From assembly GCF_000004075.3 (NCBI RefSeq), contig NC_026658.2, forward strand, positions 2,728,001 through 2,792,000: 64,000 nt of DNA, read 5' to 3'. Both the position numbers and the translations under genes were made by a program. The notes under the pieces were generated by a model that searched no databases, had not been told where the DNA came from, and was given only the letters and a program-made list of their open reading frames with translations. Positions 49,923 through 63,207 of the stretch are shown here, piece by piece (positions within the stretch are counted from its first letter, which is position 1; every line of letters begins with the position of its first letter). The DNA comes from Cucumis sativus. Taxonomy: Eukaryota; Streptophyta; Magnoliopsida; Cucurbitales; Cucurbitaceae.

Positions 49923-51847
49923 CATTTGCTTCTCTCTTCTCTGGGTTACAGTCTTCATAAAGGTGCATACCATATTTTATTTCTATGCTCTAAAGTCTTG
50001 TGGTTTGTTGCTGTGATGAGTTCGTAGACTTTTGAGTCAATGGGTGTAAAGTGAGGATGAAGTGTGTAATTTTGTAGTTTGAGAACATAGGGACTCTTAC
50101 TTCCACTTTATGCATTATAGAATGCTATGGTCCTTTTGGGAAAAGTATTGGATAATTACATTATATTTTTAGTGATAATAACTTAAGTATATCTTAGGTC
50201 GATATTATATTATATTCAAATGTTTATCAATAAGTACAAACAATTTAGGTATATTCACATCTTTCAATATAATATACATGTGTTTTAAACAATCTAAAGG
50301 GAAAGGGACAAGAAATTTACTAAATTATTGTATAGTTCTAAATAATAAAGTAGACATTATTGGACTCGTTTTAAAAAGAATTGGTCATGCGAAAAACATC
50401 GGCAATTAAATCCCAAACCTAACCCAACTAATGACGCCACCCACTATATGATAACTAATAAAAAAACAAATAAATAAGAGAAATAGCGTATTTGTATGAC
50501 GATAGAAACACGATTTAGTATAGGTTTGAACCTCTCCTAATTTTATGCTTAATGTATAATATATATACCAAAATTTGAAATAGTATTAATACCAATATTG
50601 TCTTTCAACTTCTGGCCCACATTTAACATTTTTTTTAATATTACTTTTATTGATTCAATTGAGCTTCTATTAACAAACTTTTTAAATCTACGCTAATTTA
50701 AGTTGTCTATGTATTTGTAGAGACCCACTTCGTACCTTTATTATACATAAAATGGGGGAGGGGAAAGCTTTTCTCTCCATAACTACATTGACTAAATGAG
50801 AACGAGGTCATTTTTCCAACCCTAACTCCACTTTGATTCCTCTTTCCCTCGTTTAATATGTATGTTGCTATTATTGTAATTGTTTCTTGATTTGTTTTAA
50901 GAGTTTCACTTCATTTATAAATTAGTTTTCTTTTCAAAAGTAGAAAAAAATTGACAAACTATTTAACTAACAAAATTGTTAAAAGACAAAATTTATTATA
51001 TTTGATTTTCTATGAATGGTAAATATTTTGTCAAATGTTCATTTTTTTTTTAAATTAAAAAATTAGTAAAAGTGGTAGGAGTCCTCACCCAAGAATTTTG
51101 TCAGAATGTAAGTCGAAATAGAGGTGAGAACGAGGAAAGTTGCACCATCCCATTATATCTCTAATTGACATCATTATTAATTAGAGATATATAACAATGC
51201 AATTTTATATAACTCCATATTCTAATATCATCAATCAATTTAAAAGTTTAAGTGATGGATAAAGATAAATTTAACATTATATCATCTAAAACTTTTGAAC
51301 TTTAAATAAATTAGTTGCCGATGGAATTATGGTTGAATTGGATATAATTTTTTAAGTGTAAGACGCTTTAATTTTGAAAAATCTTATAAAAGGTCGATGG
51401 CATTACAACATTTGAAATAATAAATTTAATTTTAAAACAAATGACATAATTTAGAGGTTTCATAATTCACCCATTTGAAAATTAGATAAAATCAAAAAAC
51501 CACATCATTCTTAAACTATAGTAATTGTATCGATTTAAACGACTGGAACGAGCTTAGCTTAACTTAACACTAATAGATATTAAATACAATACAATTTGAC
51601 ACTATGAGAGGAAAGAGGTTTGAAGGTTCTTAAAATAAAACTAAGTCAAGGTCAACTCTTCCTCTCTCCTCCCTTTCCTCCTTCTCCTCCCACACCTTCA
51701 TTCTTCCTTTCCCACCAACAATTCCATTTCTCTTTCTCCTCTCATCTTCATTTATAAATTAAATTAATCCCCCGTTTTCATTCTCACTTCCGGCCGTTTT
51801 CCGGCAGCTGAGACCCCCCCCCCCCCCCCCCCATTTCAACATCCACC
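49923..51847. other. Intergenic region with metacaspase promoter
   Basis: FSD2 3' UTR, then AT-rich DNA without a gene. A TATA-like TTATAAAT at about 51752-51759, a long C/T-rich stretch at 51655-51745 and the C run before the start codon belong to the metacaspase promoter and leader. Confidence 0.5.
51814..51832. repeat. 19-base C homopolymer in metacaspase 5' UTR
   Basis: Nineteen consecutive C on the plus strand, 15 bases before the ATG. Long C runs are rare in AT-rich plant DNA; it could be real or carry a length error. Confidence 0.85.
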
Positions 51848-54800
51848 ATGATCCTCATCAACTGTTCCAGCTGCCGGACCCCGCTTCAGCTCCCCACAGG
51901 CGCCACCTCCGTCCGGTGCTCCATCTGCCGCGCCGTCACTTTCGTCGCCGACCCCCGAGGCTTTCCTCCTCCTCCGCCCTCGCCGACGCATCACAGTTAC
52001 TTTCCCTTCCACCGCCACCACCACCCCTCTCCGCCCCCGACGCACAGTTACTACCCCTCTCCACCCCCGACGCACAGTTACTACCCCTCTCCGCCATCGC
52101 CGCTGTACCCCACCGGTGGCAGCCGAAGCCCGAAACGGGCTGTGATTTGTGGGATATCGTATAAAAATACACCACACGAGCTTCAAGGGTGTATTAATGA
52201 TGCTAAATGTATGAAGTATTTGCTGGTCAACCGTTTTAACTTCCCGGATTCCTCCATTCTTATGCTTACTGGTAATTTCTTCTTCTTCACATTTCTATGA
52301 TATCGATTAGTATATAAGTGTTGAATGTATACAAGATAAGATGAAATGGTCTCAATTCATTAGATTCTCCCTACCGATTTCGTTGGTAGTTTCCTGTTTA
52401 GTGAAAATCATGCGCGTTTGTTTAATTCTCAATTCGAGGAAGATGAAAGGAAAGGTAAATTATTGTAAATGCAAAAACTATTTAAATTTTTTACAAAATA
52501 TATGTATTTCAAATTTTATATCGATGGTAGTGATGATAGGAATCCATCACTGTTTATAGAAACCAAAATATAATTCTTCTTAATTTTTGAAAAGTATGGT
52601 TATCTTTTTCGTAATTTGTTGGCACTTTTTCATGGTTTTTCAAAGCAAGTTTGAATTCTAAGCAAAATTGCAAAATCAATATAACTTTTTCATATTTTCA
52701 TGCATTATATCATATTTTTTGTATACTTTTCTTACCGATATACTTGTTTGATCTAAATTGTGATATATTTTACATACTTTTATGCATTATACCATATTTG
52801 CATGCAACCATTTGTGTTTAGAAATATAAGTAAAAATTGACTACAAAATATGGAAACATATATAGATGGAAGTGTTTCAAAATCAAAATTGCTAGGTTAG
52901 AATGTTATTTTCAACTTAGTCTTATAATATTCTCTTTCCAAGAATAACAACGTGTCAAATAGTTAATATCGTGCTCATGAACCTAAAGATGAACTCTTTC
53001 CTTATAAATAATCAAACTATATAACGGGCTGAGTTAGTTAGGATCTTAGTTAGGATCTATTTAAACTGGTTTTTTAAGTGCTCAACAAATATTTTGTTAC
53101 ACTTTGAAAGTACTTTTTAAAGCATTTTAAGAGCCGATCCAATTAAGGATTTAGTTTGGAAGCTAAACAAAAATAGTGTTGACAACTCCTGACACTTGAA
53201 TTGGGATTAATGTAGATGAAGAAACTGATGTTTACAAGATTCCAACAAAGCAAAACATCAGAATGGCGATGCAATGGCTTGTGCAAGGTGTTCAACCAGG
53301 AGACTCTTTGGTGTTCCATTTCTCTGGCCATGGTTTGCAGCAGAGGAACTACACTGGGGACGAGATCGACGGCTACGATGAAACGCTTTGCCCATTGGAT
53401 TATGAGACAGCGGGAACGATCATCGACGACGAGATCAATGCAACCATTGTTAGGCCTCTCCCTTATGGTGCTAAGCTCCATGCTATCATAGATTCATGCC
53501 ATAGTGGAACTATGTTGGACTTGCCATTCCTGTGTCGAATGCACAGGTAAGACTCTATTCGATGACGATTTCATCTTTTCTTCAATTTATATTGCCTTTC
53601 CTTCTAGTATTTTTCACCATTTTTAGATTCACATGAGAACTTTTCGGTTTCTTTTTTCTTTCCTTTAATTAATATGGTTTAATAGCATGAGATTTTATGT
53701 TCAGTTTTCTGAAATGTCATTCTCTTCAACTAATACTTGACTATTTCCATTTATTGATATATTCTTGAGTGACATTAATATGAAGGAGGAGGGTTAAAGC
53801 GTTGACATTATTAAATTTACTACAAGCCATCATCATCTTAAGCTTTCGAGTCAATACGTGATTTAACACTTCAGAATACAACACGATGAATCCAAATATA
53901 GAACAAACTTTCGTTAAAAATTAGGAATGATTGTTTTATTAAAGTTATATGTCATTGCTTATCTAGTTTTCTAAAATAGATGAAGGCATGTTTGAAAGTG
54001 CTTCTATTCCTTCAAAATCAATTTCAATACATCGAAAAATGTGATTAAACATGTAGAATGAAACACATTTGATATTTGATTTTTAAGAGGAGAAATGTGT
54101 TTCGAATTATTTTAAACATGAAAAAGGTGATATTAACAATTTCGAAATTACTCATAAACCAAAGTAAATTTATTTTGAAAACTTTTGGATAGGAGTGGAA
54201 GCTACAGATGGGAGGATCATAGACCTCCATCAGGTGTATATAAAGGAACAAATGGTGGAGAAGTGATCTCTTTCAGTGGTTGTGATGATGATCAAACTGC
54301 TGCAGACACTCAAGTAAAAACTCTCTTAACTCTTTTACATTTTTTTCCTTTGTTCATCTCTCATTTTAATAGTTCGAAAAGATACTAAATGCAAAGTGAT
54401 TCTGTACATTTCAAAATGGAGAAAAAATTACTTTTATTAGGTTCGAAGTATTAATCCAAATGGTTTTGGTTTTGCTCTATTACTAAGTGTTTATATGTAA
54501 ACAACTCCAATGGAAATCAAATTTACTATTTGCAAACTGCATATACAAACATACTCAAAGTTATCTAACAATTGAATTTCGCTACGATTGAACTAGCTTT
54601 GATTACAGATTAGTAAACGTGAGTTTAGTCATTTAAAAATCACTTCTCAAACGTGCTCTCTAAAAGAAAATAAACTAAAAGACGAAAATGTTGATGTGAA
54701 CAGGCTATGTCAAAGGTTGCAACCACAGGAGCGATGACATTTTCTTTCATAAAGGCCATTGAAAGTGGGCAAGCAACTACTTATGGTAATATGTTAAATT

Positions 54801-55594
54801 CAATGAGATCCACCATTCGTAATACCGACCTTAACCCAGGAGGCGACATCGTTACTAGCCTAATCACTATGCTTTTATCCGGTGCAAGTTTTTCTGGACG
54901 ACTCAAACAGGTAATACATATCAATATCACTCTAGAATTATGTGTTAATATCGAAATATTAGCAAATCAAAAGATGAGACATTGATTAAAACTAGGGAAT
55001 GTCAAATAGAAACATAAAAAAAAAGTATAATCTATAATCTCAATGTGAACTAGAATTTAAAATAACTTTATTATTCATTTCGTTATCTTTGGTAAACTAG
55101 TATGAGGGATTGGGTACTCGAACCTCTTATTTTTTGTTGAAAGTTTATATTTTATATCAGTCGAGTCATGCTTATGTTGCCTCGAATATCAATTTAACTT
55201 TAGATATTATATTTATTAAAACATTTTGAACCATTAATTGTATATATCAATTAAAACATTAAATTTCTATTAGCAATTTCATTTATGAGTCATTTTTAGC
55301 TATTTCGCTATCATCCTACTCTATGTTTTATCACTCATTCATATGATTAGTTCAACTCTCGTAAAAGTTATATTATCAAAGATAAAAGAGATTCATTTTC
55401 CTTCTCACTTGTTGTAAAAAGAAATGATATTACCGTCATTAATTTGAGATTTTGAATCGATACGATTTCACATGTTAAAACTTACGTCTATAATCTTGAA
55501 ACGTAAAATACTTATTTAATTTTATTTTGTGCAGGAACCACAGCTAACTGCCCATTCAACATTCGATGTGTACAGCAAACCATTCTCCTTGTAA
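51848..55594 (+). CDS. MC1: Type I metacaspase, LSD1-finger (MC1-like)
   Basis: Five exons: 51848-52271, 53216-53546, 54193-54313, 54704-54910 and 55535-55594, giving 380 aa. Metacaspases are cysteine proteases cutting after Arg or Lys; MC1 promotes hypersensitive cell death and clears aggregates. The prodomain has an LSD1-type zinc finger, CSSC(6-9)...CSIC(24-27), then a proline-rich linker with a ten-residue tandem repeat (SPPPTHSYYP, about 61-80). The p20 domain carries the catalytic dyad His180 (FHFSGHG) and Cys236 (DSCHSG), with DEIDGYDETLCP between. The p10 part includes GCDDDQTAADTQ and GAMTFSFIKAI and ends STFDVYSKPFSL. Zinc finger plus linker make it type I and MC1-like rather than type II. 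Complete, with consistent splice phases. Intron 4 contains an antisense SINE. Confidence 0.95.
52024..52096. repeat. 30-bp coding tandem repeat in metacaspase linker
   Basis: Two copies of 30 bases (52024-52053, 52054-52083), differing at one base, plus 13 bases of a third. They encode the decapeptide SPPPTHSYYP twice. An imperfect older copy precedes them at about 51979-52004. Confidence 0.85.
53986..54165. repeat. MITE-like repeat in metacaspase intron 2
   Basis: Opens GGCATGTTTGAAAGTGCTTC and includes AAACATG and AAAATCA words shared with 7083-7185 and 31186-31385. Inverted ACACATTT / AAATGTGTTT sequences form its centre. Borders approximate. Confidence 0.4.
55085..55175 (-). repeat. Antisense SINE-like relic in metacaspase intron 4
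   Basis: On the minus strand an A-box-like GACTCGACTGAT (complement of 55156-55167) is followed about 30 bases later by a B-box-like GGTTCGAGTACC (complement of 55113-55124). Order and spacing fit a tRNA-derived SINE head. Ends not defined. Confidence 0.5.
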
Positions 55595-56780
55595 TAAATT
55601 GTATATTATTGTGTATTTATTACAAGTTTCATCATTTTTTTAATCCTTAATTTAAAACAATCTCAATCTTTTCTTACCCTATAAATGGAAGTTAATAATA
55701 ATTTCTTTTGCTAATCCAGTTTAGTTTAGTTTCAATTTAGTTTTTAACTTAAATACTATAATTTTACTTTTGAAATCTTAATTTTGTTTGAGTTCTGTCT
55801 TTGGATTTGAATGTTACACTCTTAATCTTAATTTTCCATCTTTATCGTTATTGTCTATCAAGTTTTTAAAAATAATTATAATGAGTTTAGTTTTAAATTA
55901 ATTAATTAAAAAAATCAAAATATATATCTTGAAATAACTAAATTGATACCCAACTTATATATATTTTAAGGATAAAATGGTAGTATTTTGAAACTTATAC
56001 TATATATGAGACGTACCTCCTATATTTCGGTTCATAATCATTTTTCGATATTCATTATTCATTATTATTTTATTACAAATTATATTTGGTTTATAATAAA
56101 TAACAATGAAGACTCATACACTATAGCAATAACCACAACAACTATAATCACTTGAATGACTATAGTTACCACGATAATAGCCATAGTTATAATTATTACG
56201 TACATCTTGACTATCTAAACTCACTTCCTCCATGCTTGAAAAAAGTGAATCAGCATCACCATGTGTATCGTCTACGAACAAAAGGTTTTCTTATTACTCG
56301 AATTCATGGTCTACTAGTGCGTCACGGGGTGGAGTATGGTCAAAGTCTTTTTTTGTGATTTTTCAAATTCAATTTATTTATTGAAAATGAATTCCATAGA
56401 TGGAAAGTTGGAAAATATGAAATTGAAAAAGGTAGCACATTGAATAAAGAAATTATAAGATACGATGCGACCACACAATATCTATGATATTTTCATGATA
56501 AAATCCAAAATATATCGCAAAATTTTGAGAAAAAAGATACTCCCAATGTCTTTTATTTGATACACAATTTTATTGATACGATCAATATATCACGTATTTC
56601 TAAATCAGTACTTTTGCAAATTTTCCGAAATTCTATTAGGTTACAAATAATCCAAATATTATTCTTTTAAATAATAATAATAATAAATTTTATAGACAAG
56701 ATATAATTATAGATATAGTTTTGAATTTAAAATAATTAAATATATAATAATATTTTTTAAGAAAATATTATAAAAAGGAC
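55595..56780. other. AT-rich intergenic stretch
   Basis: Metacaspase 3' UTR and AT-rich DNA. No gene recognised; short open frames such as one at 56152-56358 have no recognisable content. Confidence 0.55.
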
Positions 56781-56890
56781 AGCCCAAATAGATATAACAA
56801 TTACTGGGCTAACCCAAATAGATATAACAACTATTGGGCCAGCCCAAAATAGAGTATTAGCTAGGGTTTTTCTACAAATAAATTAGGGTT
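56781..56890 (+). promoter_or_regulatory. eL13 promoter: duplicated site II plus telo-boxes
   Basis: A 30-base unit (56781-56810) is repeated in tandem (56811-56840), each with AGCCCA/AACCCA at one end and TGGGCT/TGGGCC at the other; a third AGCCCA follows. Downstream lie TAGGGTTT (56862-56869) and TTAGGGTT (56883-56890), the telo-box and its variant. Site II plus telo-box is the known signature of plant ribosomal protein promoters. Confidence 0.8.
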
Positions 56891-56949
56891 CCGGCTGAAG
56901 AGGATCCAGTGGCTGGAAGTCTGAAAGAGAAAGCTCACTCCGCCGCGTT

Positions 56950-57882
56950 GTAAGTTTTCACCACCCCTCGAGTCTTCCGGTTTCTAATCGATTTGCGCTC
57001 TTCTCTTGATTGAATGCTTTGATACCAATGGCTTTTCATCATTGCAATTTGGTTACAATTTGCAATCTGAAAAGTTTTGATCTATATTCGGTTGTCTGTT
57101 TATCGAAATCTTCAATGCAAGCGGCTGGTTTTTGTATTGTTCTTTCTTAGCAGTTTCGCTGCGGTAGTTGAATCCATCATGCTTTTGTTTTTTGTTTTCA
57201 AACTTTTTCTGGAGTTTCTGTTTGAGTTTTAGAAATACTGCTGTCTCTTGATCTGTTTTATCTCTGATTGGTTGAAGTAGATAAAGCGGATGGTTCTGAT
57301 AGCACTACGTTTGGTGTAATTGTGATTCATTTGTCCTCTCTTCATAACGAGCAAATGGGTGATTGCTTGTTTTTTTTTCCAGCAGTGATTAGATTATGAA
57401 TCTTTGGTTGTTGTGGGCTAATGATTTTGATTTCTAGAAAATGCATTTATAATGAGTTTTATACTTGATCTGGATGTTTATTCCTAACTCCTCCCAGCCT
57501 CCAATTGTTCTTTTTTAGCTGTTGAGCTTCTTTGTAGTGATGGATATGTTTACTCTAAACATTAGGCAGTTCAAGGAAAACTCATGTTTAAGTTACTTGC
57601 AATATTGGTGATTTAGGACGTTGTGTATGGTTAATCCAATTAAGTTGAGTTTTTGGTAATTATTGGTAGAAATTCAATGTAACTCGTTCTATGTTTTTTT
57701 AAATTGTTTATTGATGGATTGGGTTCTGTCACTACTACTTCTAAAACATGTTCTTATGTTGTAGTACTCTTTTCTTCCCAGTTTATTGAGTCAAAATGTA
57801 TTTGGTTGGATGGAATCACTTGTGTTTCTTGTTCTTCTCTTTGTTTTCCTTCAATTGAATCTGTTTACTTCTGGCTTGTTAG
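56950..57882 (+). other. 5' leader intron of the eL13 gene
   Basis: A donor GTAAGTTTT at 56950 after CCGCCGCGTT and an acceptor TTAG at 57879-57882, nine bases before the start codon, define an intron of about 933 bases. Its T-rich composition fits a plant intron. A second AG two bases on (57884) is an alternative. Confidence 0.7.
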
Positions 57883-57888
57883 AGGTAA

Positions 57889-59007
<1,119 letters not shown>

Positions 59008-60560
59008 ATTGCGGTAACGACTGCTTAGAGGTGGTTGTATTTTCTGAATTTTGGTATTTATTTTTACAACATTTTGGACTTAGACATGTCTTCTGGACTT
59101 AATTTGGTAGATGAAAGGTATGAGTTCATGGATTCAACCAGTTAATTGACCTTTCTTTTTGGTCTTGTGTAGTATTGGCACTTCGTTGTGGTTTATTATG
59201 TTTTACAGCATCCAAAATAGCTTTTTGCAATCTTTGCTTCATTTGGTTTGATGTATTCTTTGGCTGGGTTGGAACCTCAACGCTAGAACTGGAATTAGCT
59301 CTAAATTTGAACACAATTTTGGGTGGTTGATAAGAGTTTGGTTTTCTTCCAATCACTTCAAAATAAACATGATTTCATTTTTAACACAATCTGTGTTTTA
59401 TCTTTGAAAGATTCTTAATTAATTCATTTGTTTCAAACAAAGAAGTCTTTGAAATGATTGTGTTTTAATTTTTGTGTTTGGACTGTTGTGGAAAATGAAA
59501 AGAACTTCAAAGAAATTACTACTAACTTAGTAATTTACTTCTAATTTTAATGAAATGCTTATAACTTTGTTTTCTTTAGGACTTAAAATCACTTATAAAC
59601 TACGGCATTAAATTGAAATCTTTCAAAATTATGAGGTTGTGACTATGTCTTTAGTTAATTATGGTGAATTATAGGCAAGCTTTTCACTTTTGAGAAAGTG
59701 TTTGGAGCATCTCTTTGTAAATGATTATGATATTTTTCATTTCATAATTGTTAAAGTCAAATCAGAGTGATTGAAGTTGTGTCTTGGACTGATTTTTAAT
59801 ATGACAATCATTTTTATTCTTTTAATTTCTGTTTAAGGGTTTAAATCTAGTTTTTGCCAACTCTTTTGATGCAATTTTCTTACAAATTATTTCTCAAATG
59901 TCCATACAAGAGGTAGGATAGAGGTGACAGATTCAAACCCTAAAAATCATACTATTTTTTATATTCAAACCAAACTGAATATTTTTTAATTATTATATAT
60001 TTATTTTAATATGTAAATATTAGAAAAAAGAATGATCAATGTGGAATTTAAAATTGAACCAAAGAATAAAGTCGAATTTAAAATCAAGCTAAACTAAAAA
60101 TATATTAAAAAAATTTAATAAACATTTTTAAAATAACAAAATAAATTAAAATATTTAAGTTATAGCAAATTTTTTTAGATTCGAATATCATATAAACTAT
60201 TATGTGCCAGTGGTTTTTTTGATATATGACTATTTTAAAACATAGCAAAATAACAAAAATATTTAATAAACTACGACATTCTTTATAAAGTATTGAATAT
60301 TTAAACCTACTTTAAAAATTTAGAGATTAAAAAAATATACCTTTCCCAAACTTAGAAATGAAATGGATCTAATAATGATGTAAACATTGAGATAAAATAC
60401 ATTTTTGAAAGGTAGAAATAAAATGAATTTAAAAGTTAAAATTTTCCTTATTTCTATTTATTTAACGAGTGAGGGTATAAATGTAATTTGAATTGCAAAG
60501 TTTTTGTATTTTGACACAATTTTTATTATTAAAGGGTAAAAAAACTAATCTCTTTTAGAG
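59008..60560. other. AT-rich intergenic stretch
   Basis: eL13 3' UTR followed by AT-rich DNA. Diverged repeat words (ATAGCAAA, AAAATAAACATGATTTC) recall the MITEs elsewhere. No gene seen. Confidence 0.55.
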
Positions 60561-60740
60561 CTACCTTTTGCAATAATCCACAAACCGCCGGCGGGTACTC
60601 CTTCGCGGAGGCGTCTTCTTGCTGCCTCGTCAATTTGACATAGAAGCCTTCTCCTCCTCCTTGGACGGACGGGGACTATCCAACAGCAACTCTCGATATC
60701 TTCTCCACATATCCACGCCGGCGCCGTCCTCCTCTCACTG
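60561..60740 (+). other. Probable 5' non-coding exon of the PPR gene
   Basis: A GC-richer stretch ends in a donor CACTG|GTACC at 60740/60741, and an acceptor TTTGCAG at 61019-61025 lies just before the PPR start. The exon has no in-frame ATG, so it is treated as 5' UTR. The frame would be open into the PPR protein, so translation from a non-AUG codon cannot be excluded. Confidence 0.45.
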
Positions 60741-61026
60741 GTACCAGTCTAACGCTTCCTTCCTATACACATTACCGCCACCTCTAGTTTATCCTTCTCC
60801 GATAGAGGAATAGGTTTTCAATTTGCTTAGGTCGCAATATTTTTGTTGCAGGCATGTTACGTTGTTTTGGATTCTTGTTACAGTATTGTTTGAAGTAAAA
60901 GAAGCTAGCGGTCGCTTTAATTAACTTCATTGTCTTTGAATTTGTCGAGTGCTTGATGTTTCATTTGGATTAGAATTTCTGGTTAAGTTTTTTGTCATTT
61001 TTAGATTCATCTCCTTTGTTTGCAGC

Positions 61027-63207
61027 ATGAAGATGCATTCTATTTTCTTGCCAAAAGCGTTCATCGTATCCTCATTTGGTGGAGTATTTTCTGACCATTT
61101 GTTGCAACGAGGTTCTAGTAAATGCGACGGCAAGTACATGTTTGATGGTGGCATAGTGAAGTTGTTTAGGAATAATTCCCTAAATTTTGCCAGTAAAGCA
61201 GTGGTAGATGATAATTGTATTATTAGCTCAAGGTGGCATGGATGTATAGATGAAGAGGAACTATCGAGTGAGTCGTGCAACCGTTTGATTCGTGACTATT
61301 GTAAGGTAGGTGATGTTGATTCTGCTATGTCTCTTCTTGCTCATATGGAGTCTGTAGGTCTTCATGCCACTATGACGTCTTACACTTATTTGATTGAAGC
61401 TCTTGGAAACGTTGGTAGAACTTTGGAAGCTGATATCATATTCCAGGAAATGATTAGTTTTGGCTGTAAGCCAAGAACAGTTGTCTGCAATGCACTACTA
61501 AGAGGGTTTTTGAGAAAAGGCCTTTTAGATCTTGCGTCTGGGGTTTTTGTATTGATGAGTGATTTAGATATTAAAAAAAATCAAGAAACTTATGAAATTC
61601 TCTTGGATTATCATGTCAATGCTGGACGGTTGGAAGATACTTGGTCTATTATTAATGAGATGAAACGAAAAGGTTTTGAGTTGAACTCATTTGTGTATAG
61701 TAAAGTTATTGTTATATATCAAAACAATGGCATGTGGAAGAAAGCAGTGGGAATTGTTGATGAAATAAGAAAATCAGGGATTTCTATGGACAAACACATT
61801 TACAACAGCATCATAGATACATTTGGGAAATATGGCCACTTGTCTGAGGCCTTAGAAGTGTTCAAAAGAATGCAACAAGATGGGGTAGTGCCTGATATAA
61901 CAACTTGGAATTCATTGATACAATGGAACTGTAAATCTGGGAACCTTGCTACTGCTCTTGAGTTATTCACTGACATGCAAGAACAGGGGATGCATCCAGA
62001 TCCTAAGATCTTCATTACTCTAATAAGCTTCTTGGGTGAGCAGGGAAAGTGGGATGTGATCAATCAGAATCTTGATAGTATGAAGCTCAGAGGGCACAAG
62101 AATAGTGTCCTAGTTTATGAAATTTTAGTAGATATTTATGGGCAGTATGGTCAATTTCAGGATGCTGAGAAGTGCATATCCGCTCTGAAGTCTGCAGGGC
62201 TTCTAGCATCTTGTAGCAATTTTTGCATTATAGCAAACGCTTTTGCTCAACAGGTTGGATGCCCATCTTTACAATTTTTTTTTTTTGAGCTACCAAGGTT
62301 GACTGAATTTTCATGGCCCTGCTTTGTTGTCAGTTCTTTGTTCTCTGTGAAGAGAGGCTGCGTGTTTTAAATAGAAAAAGAAATAATGGATCGTGATTAC
62401 TAATTTATGATAAGGGTTTTTCTTGTATTTTGGTAATCCAATACAGGGGTTGTGTGAAGAGACAGTAAAAGTGCTTCAGCTCATGGAAGCAGAAGGAATT
62501 GAACCAAATCTTGTAATGCTGAATGTACTGATCAATGCTTTTGCTGTTGCTGGTAGGCATTCGGAAGCGTTAGCCATTTATCATCATATAATTGAAGTCG
62601 TAAGTCTTTATGTTCGGGAATGCAAAACCAGAAGATTTAGTTAAAGCCACATGCAATCTAATTTCATCTTTTCTTTGTGTTATCAAGATAATTCTATGAT
62701 TCATCCTTCTATTTTTCTTCTTCTTAATTTTGTCATATTTTTCTGAGAAGGGTATCAGTCCTGATGTTATAACCTACACCACCCTTATGAAGGCATTTAT
62801 TCGTGCAAAGAAGTTTGCTAAGGTGCTTATCTCTTGACCGAGTAAATTTTTGAGCTTGATCCAAACGACCAAACCTTTAGTTTACTAGCCATTTGTCCTT
62901 ATTAACACTGTTCATGTTGAAATGAGTCTTACATTCTTGTATGAAGTTATTCAATTCTTCTTTGTGAAACCCTGCTGATACCTTCTAAGTTCCATATTTG
63001 GCTAGGTCCCTGAAATATATAAAGAAATGGAAAGTGCTGGCTGCACGCCAGATAGGAAGGCCAGAGAGATGTTAAAATCCGTAACAGCTATTCTTGAACA
63101 AAGGCATTGTAAGTTCCACCCTTTTTGTACTTGTATTTTGTATTTTCTCAGCCAGAGCAGTCCTTGCAAAATTGTTGTACAATTCTTCACCATCTAGGCA
63201 ATGGTAA
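61027..63207 (+). CDS. P-class pentatricopeptide repeat protein
   Basis: Exons 61027-62253, 62447-62599, 62751-62822, 63006-63108 and possibly 63152-63207 give about 536 aa. PPR proteins bind single-stranded organellar RNA, with each 35-residue repeat reading one base. After a leader of about 80 residues there are about twelve P-type repeats, for example [57 protein letters not shown] and [18 protein letters not shown]. No E, DYW or SMR domain is seen, so RNA stabilisation or splicing is more likely than editing. The conserved end reads [20 protein letters not shown]. The last exon is uncertain: read-through ends at 63197, the exon at 63152 ends at 63207, and one at 63681 would end at 63688. 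Organelle not assigned. Confidence 0.87.

Noticed and set aside
60949-61026. Upstream extension of the PPR frame from an ATG at 60949
   Set aside because: A strong acceptor TTTGCAG at 61019-61025 lies inside it, so it is most likely intron; the ATG at 61027 is preferred.
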